From Pseudomonas sp. Leaf48 (GTDB lineage Bacteria; Pseudomonadota; Gammaproteobacteria; Pseudomonadales; Pseudomonadaceae): DNA of 64,000 bases. Positions 18,848-27,423 of the stretch are shown here, one piece after another. How positions within the stretch are numbered: position 1 is the first letter of the stretch; every line of letters begins with the position of its first letter. Position numbers and translations under genes: made by a program. The notes under the pieces are model-generated. The model was not told the DNA's origin and searched no databases. It saw only the letters and a list, made by a program, of their open reading frames with translations. The stretch is taken from positions 64,604 through 128,603 of the forward strand of contig NZ_LMLH01000009.1 in assembly GCF_001421885.1 (NCBI RefSeq), given 5' to 3'.

Positions 18848-19165
18848 GTGGTCAATGTCGAACAGTTGAAGAACAGCGTGAACCGGATGTCTGCGGACGT
18901 GGTCAGCGAGGCGGTCCATGAGTTGCGTCTGGATGGCCTGGTGACCGAGGGTAAGACGCCCTTCAACAAAACCCATTTCAATACCTGCTTCGCAGAGATC
19001 GAGGCCCTGTTTCAGCGGGCTGGCTATCACCGGCAACTGGACGTCGTGGGCTATCAGGGTCTGTTGTATGCATTGTACGACCCGGCTCGCTGGGAAGCGG
19101 TCGATGTGTTGCGCTGGCTCAAGGAATACACCGAAGCGGCGGCGCGCACGCAGATTTCGGCCTGA
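18848..19165 (+). CDS. Conserved-looking hypothetical protein, 105 aa
   Basis: Not recognised. The GTG start at 18848 is chosen because GAGAGGGA lies just upstream; the frame is open further but without a ribosome site. The protein is soluble and mostly helical, with no membrane segment or signal, and contains aromatic-rich patches such as RWEAVDVLRWLKEY near the end. Codon use resembles its neighbours, so it is likely a real core gene. It lies 70 bases before the pseudouridine synthase gene and may share its transcript. No function assigned. Confidence 0.65.
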   Translation: MVNVEQLKNSVNRMSADVVSEAVHELRLDGLVTEGKTPFNKTHFNTCFAEIEALFQRAGYHRQLDVVGYQGLLYALYDPARWEAVDVLRWLKEYTEAAARTQISA

Positions 19166-19235
19166 GGATTATCTTCTAGGCTCGTTCACGCCGCTGCTGG
19201 ATAATGGCGCTCAGCATTGAGGGTTAGAGCGTCGT

Positions 19236-20126
19236 ATGTCCACTTCATCATTTTGCGCGGCAAACAGTCAGGCCAGCACGTTGTATTTGCCACCGGGGCC
19301 TTGGTTGACCGTTCTCGAATGCCTGTGCGAGCACTTCAGCGCCATTGGCCGTGAACAGTGGCTGGATAGAATCGCTCGTGGTCGTGTCCTCGATGGGCAC
19401 GGCCAGCCAATCGCCCTGGATCTCGCCTACAAGGAAGGTTTGCGGATTCACTATTTTCGCGAAGTGCCGGACGAAAAACCGATCCCGGTGATCGAGTCGA
19501 TTCTGTATGCGGACGAGCACTTGGTGGTGGCCGACAAGCCGCATTTCCTTCCGGTGACACCGGCAGGTGAATACGTTGAACAGACTCTGCTAAGACGCTT
19601 GATCCGTCGATTGGACAACCCGCATCTGGTACCGCTGCATCGCATTGACCGGCACACCGCAGGCCTGGTGCTGTTTTCCGCCAACCCCCAGAGTCGTTCG
19701 GCTTATCAGTCGTTGTTCCCGACCCGGCAGATCGAAAAACGCTATGAGGCCATCGCCCGGGCCTTGCCTCAACACTCGTTTCCGCTGGTTCACAAAAGCC
19801 GCCTCATCGATGGCGAGCCTTTCTTCCGCATGCAGGAAGGCCCGGGTGCGAGCAACACCGAGACGGCTGTCGAGGTCAAGGAAACGCACGGAGATCTGTG
19901 GCGCTATGGGCTTTACCCGGTGACGGGCAAGAAGCATCAGCTGCGGGTGCACATGTCGGCATTGGGGGCCGGTATCTGCAACGATCCGTTTTACCCTGTG
20001 GTACTCAAGGATGCAGAAGATGACTACGCCAATCCTTTGAAGCTGCTGGCCCAGGGGCTGAAGTTTATCGACCCGGTAACAGGTCAGGAAAGGCAGTTCG
20101 AGAGCGAAATCACCTTGCAATGGTGA
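19236..20126 (+). CDS. RluA-family RNA pseudouridine synthase
   Basis: Protein of 296 aa. The catalytic motif HRIDRHTAGL (Asp138) is the RluA-family signature, and GLYPVTGKKHQLRVHM is the conserved motif III. The enzyme isomerises uridine to pseudouridine in rRNA or tRNA; which site cannot be told. The N-terminal 75 residues resemble a short S4-like region. Followed by a strong bidirectional terminator shared with the convergent lipoprotein gene. Confidence 0.88.
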   Translation: MSTSSFCAANSQASTLYLPPGPWLTVLECLCEHFSAIGREQWLDRIARGRVLDGHGQPIALDLAYKEGLRIHYFREVPDEKPIPVIESILYADEHLVVADKPHFLPVTPAGEYVEQTLLRRLIRRLDNPHLVPLHRIDRHTAGLVLFSANPQSRSAYQSLFPTRQIEKRYEAIARALPQHSFPLVHKSRLIDGEPFFRMQEGPGASNTETAVEVKETHGDLWRYGLYPVTGKKHQLRVHMSALGAGICNDPFYPVVLKDAEDDYANPLKLLAQGLKFIDPVTGQERQFESEITLQW

Positions 20127-20163
20127 TCATCAACCCTGGACGATCTGCTTTCTCCAGCCATGA

Positions 20164-20188
20164 AAAAGCCCGCATTCAGCGGGCTTTT
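20164..20188. terminator. Bidirectional rho-independent terminator
   Basis: AAAAGCCCGC, a five-base loop and GCGGGCTTTT form a perfect 10-base-pair stem with A-run and T-run on either side. It serves both the pseudouridine synthase gene and the convergent lipoprotein gene. Confidence 0.9.
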
Positions 20189-20211
20189 CTGTATCCGGTG
20201 TCTCGTAGGAA

Positions 20212-20433
20212 TTACAGCTCCTTAACGGTACGAACCTGATCCTTGTTGATGCGCGTCTGCTTGCCATCGAGCTGTTCGAACTCGTAGAAACCGGAATCCT
20301 GGTCGAAGTCCGGGGTGTCGACTGCCTGGATTTCGCGACCGTCATTCAAGGTGATCACTGTTGGCGATGCGCAACCGGCGAGGGTGGCGAGGCCCAGTGC
20401 AAGCATGAAAGTGGCGAGGGTCCGTTGTGTCAT
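20212..20433 (-). CDS. YgdI/YgdR-family lipoprotein (DUF903)
   Basis: Lipoprotein of 73 aa with signal peptide and lipobox LAGC, lipidated at Cys21. The mature part has the DUF903 SH3-like pattern: VITLNDGREIQAVDTP, then GFYEFEQLDGKQTRINKDQV. Start at 20433 chosen because GGAGACAC lies just upstream. Small lipoproteins of this family sit in the envelope and have no firm function. A homologous gene lies beside mobA in P. aeruginosa (from memory). Confidence 0.88.
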   Translation of the reverse strand: MTQRTLATFMLALGLATLAGCASPTVITLNDGREIQAVDTPDFDQDSGFYEFEQLDGKQTRINKDQVRTVKEL

Positions 20434-20507
20434 GAGTGTGTCTCCGAATATGAATTCTTTGGTTACTGAACTTGAGACGTATACAGCGCCAGCAAGTTCC
20501 TTGGGTA

Positions 20508-21110
20508 TCAGTTTGACACAGTGTGGTGAGTGCTCAACAGCTGCGGCGTGTTGAGGTTGGCCAGGCGCGGATCGTTGTCGGGGCATGTCAAGGCGGTCGC
20601 ACCGAGCTTGCGCATCAGTCGGCCGGGGCTGCGCTCACCCTCATTCCAGGCTTTGTCGAATTCAGCCCGCAACGCTACAGGTATCACACACAGCAGCGGC
20701 TCCCAGTGTTCGTCATGGCGAAGCATCAGCGGCTGGTCCGGGTGTTGGCCGGCGGATTCGCGCATGCTGGTCAGCAGCGCCGCATCGACACGCGGTACAT
20801 CGCAGGGCAGCACCAGCAGATGGGGATGACGCGCGGCTTTGAGGCCCGCGCGAATACCGGCCAGCGGCCCCGGAAAGTCACCTTCATCGTCATGGACCAA
20901 CTGATCGGCATAGGCTGCGTACCGCTGCGGGTTTCGGTTGCAGGAAATGATCAGGTCATCCGTCAGAGGGCGGGTCTGACGATGCAGATGTGCAATCAGC
21001 GGTTCGCCCTGCCAGTCCAGTAGCCCCTTGTCCTGGCCGCCCATGCGTTGGCCACGACCGCCCGCCAGGAGCAAAATGGAACAAGGCAATAAATTCGTAC
21101 GGGTGGTCAT
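20508..21110 (-). CDS. mobA: Molybdenum cofactor guanylyltransferase
   Basis: Protein of 200 aa that joins GMP to molybdopterin to make the bis-MGD cofactor of DMSO-reductase-type enzymes. The N-terminal nucleotide-binding motif [19 protein letters not shown], and DFPGPLAGI and LPCDVPRVD further in, are all present. GGAGAC lies upstream of the ATG. Divergent from moaB-moeA across an 81-base gap that contains GATATAAC, a possible -10 box. Confidence 0.93.
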   Translation of the reverse strand: MTTRTNLLPCSILLLAGGRGQRMGGQDKGLLDWQGEPLIAHLHRQTRPLTDDLIISCNRNPQRYAAYADQLVHDDEGDFPGPLAGIRAGLKAARHPHLLVLPCDVPRVDAALLTSMRESAGQHPDQPLMLRHDEHWEPLLCVIPVALRAEFDKAWNEGERSPGRLMRKLGATALTCPDNDPRLANLNTPQLLSTHHTVSN

Positions 21111-21191
21111 TGCAAGTCTCCACGCAGGCGGCGAAAAAACGGGGCGCTGTGATATAACACCGGGCTGTTTCTCCTACAACTGGACGAGCCT

Positions 21192-21731
21192 ATGAAAGCC
21201 AAGGCTGATGTACCTTTCGCACCGCTCAACATCGCGGTGCTGACTGTCAGTGATACCCGCACACTGGAAACCGATACCTCGGGCCAGGTCTTTGTCGATC
21301 GGCTGGTCGCTGCCGGTCATAACCTGGCTGCCCGGGTGATACTTAAAGATGACCTGTACAAGATCCGTGCGCAAGTTGCCACCTGGATCGCCGATGATGT
21401 TGTGCAAGTGGTGTTGATCACCGGTGGCACCGGCTTTACCGGGCGTGACAGCACACCGGAAGCGGTCAGTTGCCTGCTGGACAAGCAGGTCGATGGCTTT
21501 GGCGAGCTGTTCCGCCAGATATCGGTGGCGGACATCGGCACCTCGACCGTTCAGTCGCGAGCATTGGCTGGCCTGGCCAATGGCACGCTGGTGTGCTGCC
21601 TGCCGGGGTCGACCAATGCAGTACGCACCGGTTGGGACGGCATACTTGCCGAACAGCTGGATGCGCGGCATCGCCCATGCAATTTCGTACCGCACTTGAA
21701 GCAGGCGTCAGCCTGTGAATCCCGTGGGTAA
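21192..21731 (+). CDS. moaB: Molybdenum cofactor biosynthesis protein MoaB
   Basis: Protein of 179 aa of the MoaB/MogA fold, with SDTRTLETDTSG at the N-terminus and TGGTGFTGRDSTPEA in the molybdopterin-binding loop. MoaB/MogA proteins adenylate molybdopterin before molybdate insertion. It overlaps moeA by 17 bases, so both are translated from one message. Divergent from mobA. This order (mobA, moaB, moeA) matches the moaB2/moeA2 locus of P. aeruginosa. Confidence 0.92.
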   Translation: MKAKADVPFAPLNIAVLTVSDTRTLETDTSGQVFVDRLVAAGHNLAARVILKDDLYKIRAQVATWIADDVVQVVLITGGTGFTGRDSTPEAVSCLLDKQVDGFGELFRQISVADIGTSTVQSRALAGLANGTLVCCLPGSTNAVRTGWDGILAEQLDARHRPCNFVPHLKQASACESRG

Positions 21732-22941
21732 GCCAGGCAAGACCGGCAGCCTGATGCCGGTCGAGGTGGCCTTGGCACGCTTGCTCGAAATGGCCGATGA
21801 CACGCCAATTGTCGAGCGTGAGCATTTGCCGTTGGCTCAGGTTCAAGGACGTGTGCTGGCGCAAGACCTGGTGTCGACGCTTGATCTGCCGCCGTGGCCC
21901 AACAGCGCCATGGATGGTTACGCCTTGCGCACGGCCGACTGGGCTGGCGAGCCACTGGTGGTCAGTCAGAAGATCTTTGCCGGGCAGGCTCCCGAACCCT
22001 TGCAGCCCGGAACCTGCGCGCGAATCTTTACCGGTGCACCGGTTCCCGCCGGTGCCGACTGCGTCGAGATGCAGGAAAACGCCGAGGCCCAGGCGGATCG
22101 GCGAGTGCGTTTCATCCAGGCCATGAAACCGGGCCAGAACATTCGCCCCCAAGGCCAGGAAATTACCGTCGGTGAGCTGGTGCTGCCGGCTGGCACGCGT
22201 CTGGGGCCCATCGAGCAGGGGTTGGCCGCTTCCCTGGGATGTGCCGGGCTGGAAGTGGTTCGCAAAGTGCGCGTTGCGGTGTTGTCCACCGGAGATGAAT
22301 TGATCGAACCGGGACAGGCGTTGGGGCCTGGGCAGATTTACAACAGCAATCGAGTGTTGCTCTGCAGTTGGTTGCAGCGCCTGGGTTGTGAAGTCGTCGA
22401 TGCGGGAATTCTTCCGGACGATCTGCAAACCACCCGTACCCGACTGGGTGAAATGCAGGACGTCGACCTGATTCTCTCGACCGGTGGCGTATCGGTAGGT
22501 GAGGCGGATTTTCTCGGCATCGCCTTGCGCGAGGAGGGGGAGTTGTCTCTGTGGAAGCTTGCCATCAAACCGGGGAAACCACTGACATTCGGGCATTTTC
22601 GTGGCGTACCGGTGATTGGGTTGCCGGGCAATCCGGCATCGACGCTGGTGACTTTTGCCTTGTTGGCCAGACCCTATCTCCTGCGCCGCCAAGGCGTAAA
22701 CGACACCGAACCGCTCAAGGTGCGAGTGCCGGCAGGCTTTGACTGGCCGATTCCCGGCAATCGACGGGAGTATTTACGCGGGCGCATGGAAAACGGTCAG
22801 GCAATCATCTACAAAAACCAGAGCTCCGGCGTACTGCGCAGTGCCGCCTGGGCGGACGGTCTGGTTGAAGTACTTGAGGATCGCACGCTGGTGCAGGGCG
22901 ATATCGTCAACTTCATTCCACTGAGTGAAGTCCTCAACTGA
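21715..22941 (+). CDS. moeA: Molybdopterin molybdenumtransferase MoeA
   Basis: Protein of 408 aa that inserts molybdate into adenylated molybdopterin. Family motifs are intact: PPWPNSAMDGYALR, RIFTGAPVPAGADCV, LSTGDELIEPG, LSTGGVSVGEADF and GLPGNPAST. The GTG start at 21715 lies inside the end of moaB and gives a normal family length. Together with moaB it forms the late cofactor step; the substrate of the cofactor is not shown here. A weak hairpin follows. Confidence 0.93.
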   Translation: MNPVGKPGKTGSLMPVEVALARLLEMADDTPIVEREHLPLAQVQGRVLAQDLVSTLDLPPWPNSAMDGYALRTADWAGEPLVVSQKIFAGQAPEPLQPGTCARIFTGAPVPAGADCVEMQENAEAQADRRVRFIQAMKPGQNIRPQGQEITVGELVLPAGTRLGPIEQGLAASLGCAGLEVVRKVRVAVLSTGDELIEPGQALGPGQIYNSNRVLLCSWLQRLGCEVVDAGILPDDLQTTRTRLGEMQDVDLILSTGGVSVGEADFLGIALREEGELSLWKLAIKPGKPLTFGHFRGVPVIGLPGNPASTLVTFALLARPYLLRRQGVNDTEPLKVRVPAGFDWPIPGNRREYLRGRMENGQAIIYKNQSSGVLRSAAWADGLVEVLEDRTLVQGDIVNFIPLSEVLN

Positions 22942-22964
22942 TGGCGGCCGCCGCCTTTTCACGC

Positions 22965-22988
22965 AAGCCCGGTGATTGAACCGGGTTT
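22965..22988 (+). terminator. Weak hairpin after moeA
   Basis: AAGCCCGGT and ACCGGGTTT pair across a six-base loop, with only a short T-run following. Likely the moeA terminator, possibly also used by the convergent small gene. Confidence 0.5.
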
Positions 22989-23003
22989 AGCGTTTCTGGT
23001 CGC

Positions 23004-23315
23004 TCAATGACTCAGGATCAATGAAATGATCTGCTCGAATCGGCTATTGGCGATCCAGCCAAGGAGCCCGAGAACAACGGCGGTTCCGCCAGCGGAATAG
23101 GCCAGCCTGTATTTGATTGACTTGACGTCGTCATGGAACTCATCCACATCTCTGGATATGTATCTGAGTCGAGTTTCCAGTTCAGCGATGCGAGGCTCCA
23201 GCGCTGTTTCTTCGATGGCTTTCACATTGTTGCCGGGCTGGTCGTGATGGTCGGGGCGTTTTTCTGCAGGTGTTAAAACTTGCATCACCGGTGACCTGTT
23301 GGTTTGGTTTTGCAT
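23004..23315 (-). CDS. Small membrane-anchored hypothetical protein with coiled coil
   Basis: Protein of 103 aa, not recognised. An acidic, helical stretch near residues 35-70 looks like a coiled coil, followed by one transmembrane segment (YSAGGTAVVLGLLGWIA) and a short hydrophobic tail. AAGGATG stands upstream of the ATG. The pattern resembles small proteins with a predicted coiled-coil plus C-terminal anchor, but no function can be given. Divergent from the lipid kinase gene. Confidence 0.65.
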   Translation of the reverse strand: MQNQTNRSPVMQVLTPAEKRPDHHDQPGNNVKAIEETALEPRIAELETRLRYISRDVDEFHDDVKSIKYRLAYSAGGTAVVLGLLGWIANSRFEQIISLILSH

Positions 23316-23538
23316 TGCACATCCTTGTATTGATTTTGCTGATGACTAAAACCTTGGGCCCAAAGTGTACTAATCCCGATTTGTGGTCAATTGAGCCGAT
23401 TCCTCACGTTTTGTAAGAAAAATCTCGACATCCATATTTCCACATTTACCCAAACGCAAATTATTGGTTTTTTTTGCAACTTTTATAGGGCGCTTCGTGG
23501 TCAACATTCTCCGGATGCCCTTCAAACCGGGAGCGACA

Positions 23539-24447
23539 ATGATGAGCGAGCGCAAGGCCTTATTGATTCTGCATGGCAAGCAGGCGCTCAACGACGCGGT
23601 TCGTGAGGCGGTCGAAAGCAAGCGTGAGCAAGGTTGGGAGGTGGCCGTTCGATTGACCTGGGAGGCCGGGGACGCGCAAAGGCTGGTCGAGGAGGCCTTG
23701 GCTGGCGGATATCGACAGATCATTGCCGGTGGCGGTGATGGCACTCTGCGCGATATCGCCGAGGCCATGGCGTCGCAATCGACCAAGGCCAGCCTGGTGC
23801 TGATGCCTCTGGGCACTGCCAATGATTTCGCGCGCGCAGCGGGGGTGCCCCTGGAGCCCGATCAGGCCCTGGAACTTATGGACACCGCGCCCACTGCCAT
23901 CGACCTTGGGGAGGTGGGCGGGCAGATCTTCCTGAACATGGCCACAGGTGGCTTTGGCAGTCTGGTCACGGCGAACACTTCCGAAGACTTGAAGAAAGTC
24001 CTCGGCGGCGCGGCCTATCTGTTTACCGGTCTTTCACGCTTCGCTGAGTTGCATGCCGCTTATGGTGAGCTGCAGGGGCCGGATTTCCACTGGAGCGGCG
24101 ATCTGCTCGCGCTCGGCATCGGCAACGGGCGCCAGGCTGGCGGAGGGCGGGTGTTGTGCCCGCAGGCGCTGGTGGATGACGGGTTGCTCGATATCAGTAT
24201 CCTGCCTGCGCCGCAGGAAGTCGTCGGCACCTTGAAAAATCTGCTTTCCGAAGGTTTTGGCATCGACAGCATGTTTGTACGCGCCCGGTTGCCATGGGTT
24301 GAAATCAAGGTGTCGGAGGGGCTTTTCATCAATCTTGATGGCGAACCGCTGGAGGGCGACAGCCTGAGGTTTGCGGTGCGGCCGGCGGCGCTGCTCGTGC
24401 ATCTGCCCGAGCGCTCGCCGTTGTTGAGTACGGGTGAGGCCGACTAG
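23539..24447 (+). CDS. yegS: YegS-type lipid kinase (diacylglycerol kinase catalytic domain)
   Basis: Protein of 302 aa. The nucleotide-binding motif GGGDGTLRDIA at residues 64-74 and PLGTANDFARAAG further on are DAGK signatures. YegS-type enzymes phosphorylate lipids such as phosphatidylglycerol or diacylglycerol at the inner membrane. The start is one of two consecutive ATGs, with GGGAG upstream; an in-frame ATG at 23464 would add an unlikely hydrophobic leader. The 3' end overlaps that of the convergent response regulator gene by four bases. Confidence 0.88.
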   Translation: MMSERKALLILHGKQALNDAVREAVESKREQGWEVAVRLTWEAGDAQRLVEEALAGGYRQIIAGGGDGTLRDIAEAMASQSTKASLVLMPLGTANDFARAAGVPLEPDQALELMDTAPTAIDLGEVGGQIFLNMATGGFGSLVTANTSEDLKKVLGGAAYLFTGLSRFAELHAAYGELQGPDFHWSGDLLALGIGNGRQAGGGRVLCPQALVDDGLLDISILPAPQEVVGTLKNLLSEGFGIDSMFVRARLPWVEIKVSEGLFINLDGEPLEGDSLRFAVRPAALLVHLPERSPLLSTGEAD

Positions 24448-25103
24448 TCGTCCAGACTGATGATCTGTTCGCGTACTGCGAAAAGTACCAACCCGGCGAC
24501 ATCGAAAATCTGCAGGCGTTTCATGATCTGTGAACGGTGGGTTTCGACGGTCTTGACGCTCAGGTACAGTCCGCTGGCAATTTCCCGGGTGGATTTGCCG
24601 CGGACAATCAGGCGCAGGATTTCCAGCTGGCGCGCCGTCAGATTGTGCGAGTCGGCGGCCTGCGGCGGGTGTTTCTGATTGCGGATCAACGCCTGATTGA
24701 TGACGGTATGGGCGATGGCCGGGCTCAGATAGCGCTCGTTGTTGCGCAGGGCCTCCAGCGCGTGCTCGAGTTCGGTGGCCGTCGTGTCCTTTAACAGGTA
24801 GCCATGGGCTCCGGACTCCAGTGCCTGCATGATGATCGCGGGATCGGTATGCATCGAAAGGATCAGCACCTTGCTCTGCGGGCAGATTCGTTTGAGCTGT
24901 AGCAGTGCTTCAAGGCCACCGGTCTGGCGCATGGAGATATCCAGCAGCACGATATCCGGGGACAACTGTTCGACCATTTCGAGCAGTTGCGCGCCGTCAT
25001 TGGCTTCGCCGATGACCGCATAGCCGGGAAGATCCATTACCAGGGCACGCACGCCAGCCCTGATCAGCGAGTGGTCATCCACCAGAAGTAAATTACAAGT
25101 CAA
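24444..25103 (-). CDS. NarL/LuxR-type response regulator
   Basis: Protein of 219 aa. Receiver with DDHS and phospho-acceptor in IVLLDISM, plus Lys in LLKDT; then a LuxR-type helix-turn-helix (LTARQLEILRLIVRGKSTREIA). The TTG start overlaps the stop of the kinase gene (TTGA), so the two are translated together. Output partner of the NarX-like kinase. Targets unknown. Confidence 0.85.
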   Translation of the reverse strand: MTCNLLLVDDHSLIRAGVRALVMDLPGYAVIGEANDGAQLLEMVEQLSPDIVLLDISMRQTGGLEALLQLKRICPQSKVLILSMHTDPAIIMQALESGAHGYLLKDTTATELEHALEALRNNERYLSPAIAHTVINQALIRNQKHPPQAADSHNLTARQLEILRLIVRGKSTREIASGLYLSVKTVETHRSQIMKRLQIFDVAGLVLFAVREQIISLDD

Positions 25104-26038
25104 TGCATAACCTTATTCGGACTGGCCCGTTCGAGCGCACGAGGCGCCCAGGGAAATAGAGCTTCGATCTGAGTGCCTTTGCCGGGCTCGCTGATAACGG
25201 TCAGCGTGCCGCCCAGTTGATCAATCCTTTCCGTCATCCCGGCCATCCCGCGTTGTCCCTCACGGCCTGGGTCGATGGCAGGTGCAAAGCCTTGACCATC
25301 GTCGCTGATTTGTAACTTCAGGCCTTGTGGCAGGCGCTGCAGACAGACCAGCAGGTTTTTCGCCTCGGCGTGTCGCAGGATATTGGTAACCGCTTCCTGG
25401 GTGATCCGGAAAGCAGCGACGGCCATTTCTTCCGGTATACCGGTCAAGCGCTGCTGGCACTCCAGACTCCAGTGCACTGGCGTATTGGCCAGGGTCTTGA
25501 GCAGATGTGCGCGCAGACTGGCTTCCAGGCCCAGGCTGGCCAACTGGCGGGGATTGAGAATGGCCGATACATCGCGAACTTTGGCCAGTGTTTCCTCCAG
25601 CGTCTCGCACAGAAGCGAGCATTGCCCCTGAAGGTCCTCGGGCATCCGGCGTTTGAGCCATTCGCTTTGCAGCTTTGCCGCTGTCAGTAGTTGGCCAATA
25701 TCGTCATGCAGTTCGCGGCTCAATCGGTGACGTTCGTTTTCCTGAACTTGCAGCAGCCGGTCGGCCAGTTCTTGCGGCTCAAACTTGATCGACTTGCGCG
25801 AAAGCAGGTATTGCACCCAGACACCGCCCAAGGCGGCAATGTCGAGCGACAGAAGCCCGAGGGGCAACTCCAATGACCGAATGTAGATCAGCAGGCTGCC
25901 GAGGCTCGAGCAGATGCATAGAAAAAGCGTGAGCCTGCACGCATTTTCCCGGCTGGGCGGCCGCATGGTGATTGACTTGAGGCTGGCGTGCATAGCGGTT
26001 GGAGCCATTGGGTGTTCGCTGACGGGCAGACCGGTCAT
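25100..26038 (-). CDS. NarX/UhpB-type sensor histidine kinase (HisKA_3)
   Basis: About 312 aa. Two membrane helices near residues 38-60 and 70-95 are joined by a very short loop, so it has almost no periplasmic sensor. A cytoplasmic HisKA_3 domain follows, with the phospho-acceptor in SRELHDDIGQ, then a HATPase domain ending in GQGFAP and GMAGMTERI. The start is uncertain; several ATGs lie in the first 25 codons and none has a strong ribosome site. It precedes and overlaps its response regulator gene. It may sense membrane state or partner with another protein. Confidence 0.82.
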   Translation of the reverse strand: MTGLPVSEHPMAPTAMHASLKSITMRPPSRENACRLTLFLCICSSLGSLLIYIRSLELPLGLLSLDIAALGGVWVQYLLSRKSIKFEPQELADRLLQVQENERHRLSRELHDDIGQLLTAAKLQSEWLKRRMPEDLQGQCSLLCETLEETLAKVRDVSAILNPRQLASLGLEASLRAHLLKTLANTPVHWSLECQQRLTGIPEEMAVAAFRITQEAVTNILRHAEAKNLLVCLQRLPQGLKLQISDDGQGFAPAIDPGREGQRGMAGMTERIDQLGGTLTVISEPGKGTQIEALFPWAPRALERASPNKVMH

Positions 26039-26497
26039 GCTGATTGACGGTCTCTGTTTTTGTTAGGTGGAGCGTCGACTTCAACGGGGCACACTTTTTC
26101 GGCAGCAAATCAGCCATGAACCTGGTTTGGGCTGTGCTGGCCTGAATTCACACTGCTAATAATTGGCGTCAACTAATAAGCGCCATAATAGCACTTAAGA
26201 TACCGTCGGTCGCGGTGGGATAGTTGTTCAGATAGTCAGGCTTTTGGCTGGCCTGGATGCCGGTTCCAAAATGGAACGCATGACTGTGTGATGAGCTGGT
26301 TGGCTATTTGCGGTCTTTAGTAGTTGCTGCCAGGCTGAACCCTGGACGTTGATGGACACGCAACTACCGAAAGCAATAGTTGTTTGTTCACACATGTCGT
26401 TCATAAATATGAAGTATCCAATTGCGACATGTTCGAACGCGAGTTTCATAGCAATTGCGACGTCCCGGATACACAACCATGGCGTAGCCGGGTTTGT
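26039..26497. other. Intergenic region of 459 bases
   Basis: No convincing gene. An open frame near 26228-26476 on the minus strand lacks a ribosome site and family features. The inverted repeat ACATGTCG (26392-26399) with CGACATGT (26425-26432) and a direct repeat AATTGCGAC near 26420 and 26452 are the only structures I see. It should hold the kinase promoter and the terminator of the HPt-like gene. Confidence 0.5.
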
Positions 26498-26965
26498 TCA
26501 GGCATGCAGTTCCGAGTAGGAAACGAGGGCGAGCGGTCTGGTGTTGATCGGTTGAAACCCGCTTTGTCCCACCTGAACGGCAAACGCTTCGATCAGGGTC
26601 ACCTGTTCACTGTCGTCCAGACTCAACTGGCCAGTGGTCTGGTCAATGAGTTCGAGCTGCCAGGCAATCAGGGTCAGGCAGTCTTTCAGGGCGCTCAGCG
26701 CTTCGTCATGCAGGTTAATGTGATTCTGGGCGTGGTTGAGCAGGTCATGGATGTGCAGGGAAAACTCCGAAACGGCTGCCAACGCCAAGGCATCAGCCTT
26801 GTTGGCCAGCTTCAGGAGGGTGTTGAGCATGCAGTCGATGGCGTCCCTGTCGTTGCTGATCAATTGCAGGTGGCTGAGGCATTCTTCGGTTTTAGCCAGG
26901 AGTGTTTCAGCCTCGACGAGAAACTCCGGGAGCCGCTGAGCCCACTGTGTACGTTCGTTCGGCAT
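26498..26965 (-). CDS. Degenerate HPt-like protein
   Basis: Protein of 155 aa, all helical. Residues 14-105 follow the pattern of a CheA-type HPt domain: FLVEAETLLAKTEECL, a second helix, then HIHDLLNHAQ where CheA P1 domains have the third helix. The phospho-accepting HTLKG box is replaced by LKLAN near residue 51, so the histidine is lost. It could be a phosphatase-like or docking protein, or just a helical bundle of unrelated role. The ATG at 26965 directly follows GGAGGTAAGT. It is divergent from cheV. Confidence 0.6.
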   Translation of the reverse strand: MPNERTQWAQRLPEFLVEAETLLAKTEECLSHLQLISNDRDAIDCMLNTLLKLANKADALALAAVSEFSLHIHDLLNHAQNHINLHDEALSALKDCLTLIAWQLELIDQTTGQLSLDDSEQVTLIEAFAVQVGQSGFQPINTRPLALVSYSELHA

Positions 26966-27423
26966 ACTTACCTCCACAACGTCATGTCAAATGAGGGGAT
27001 GTCGTGTGTGTCGAGGAGGACGGTCGGGACCTCGCCGTTGTCAGTCAGACCAGGCAACGAGCTGCCGCCAGCCATGGAGCGGGCAGGGGAACACAAGAGG
27101 GTGCTAGGCCAATTAGCTGCGATCGCACACAAAAGCCTGACTCCGTTCATGCAATGAGAATGGCGTCACATTAATGGCAATTGGATATTGCGAATATCAG
27201 GTTGTAACTGATTGTGGCTAGGGGAATCCCCTACGCAGCGGAACCTGTCGAGTAATCGGTGGTCGCGCGACGGGGGCAGCCAATGAAATGTGCCGCTAGT
27301 AAAGCATGATGTCAAAGTGACATCAGTGCTTGCGCGTGGCATTTTAGAGCGGATCAAGCTTCGGTGATAACAGCCGATAACCATCTTTAGTGAATTCACC
27401 CGAACAAGACCAGGAGCCCATTG
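26966..27423. other. Intergenic region between divergent HPt-like gene and cheV
   Basis: 458 bases with no convincing gene. It contains a sigma-28-type promoter facing cheV (listed separately) and the perfect inverted repeat TGATGTCA-AAG-TGACATCA at 27307-27325, about 40 bases upstream of that promoter. Confidence 0.55.
27354..27380 (+). promoter_or_regulatory. Candidate sigma-28 (FliA) promoter of cheV
   Basis: TCAAGCTT, eleven bases, then GCCGATAA. The -10 half matches the FliA consensus exactly and the -35 half at six of eight positions, with consensus spacing. It ends 43 bases before the cheV ATG. This would place cheV in the late flagellar regulon. Confidence 0.7.

Noticed and set aside
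26228..26476. Possible 82-aa gene on the minus strand
   Set aside because: No ribosome site, no family features, unusual composition for this genome.
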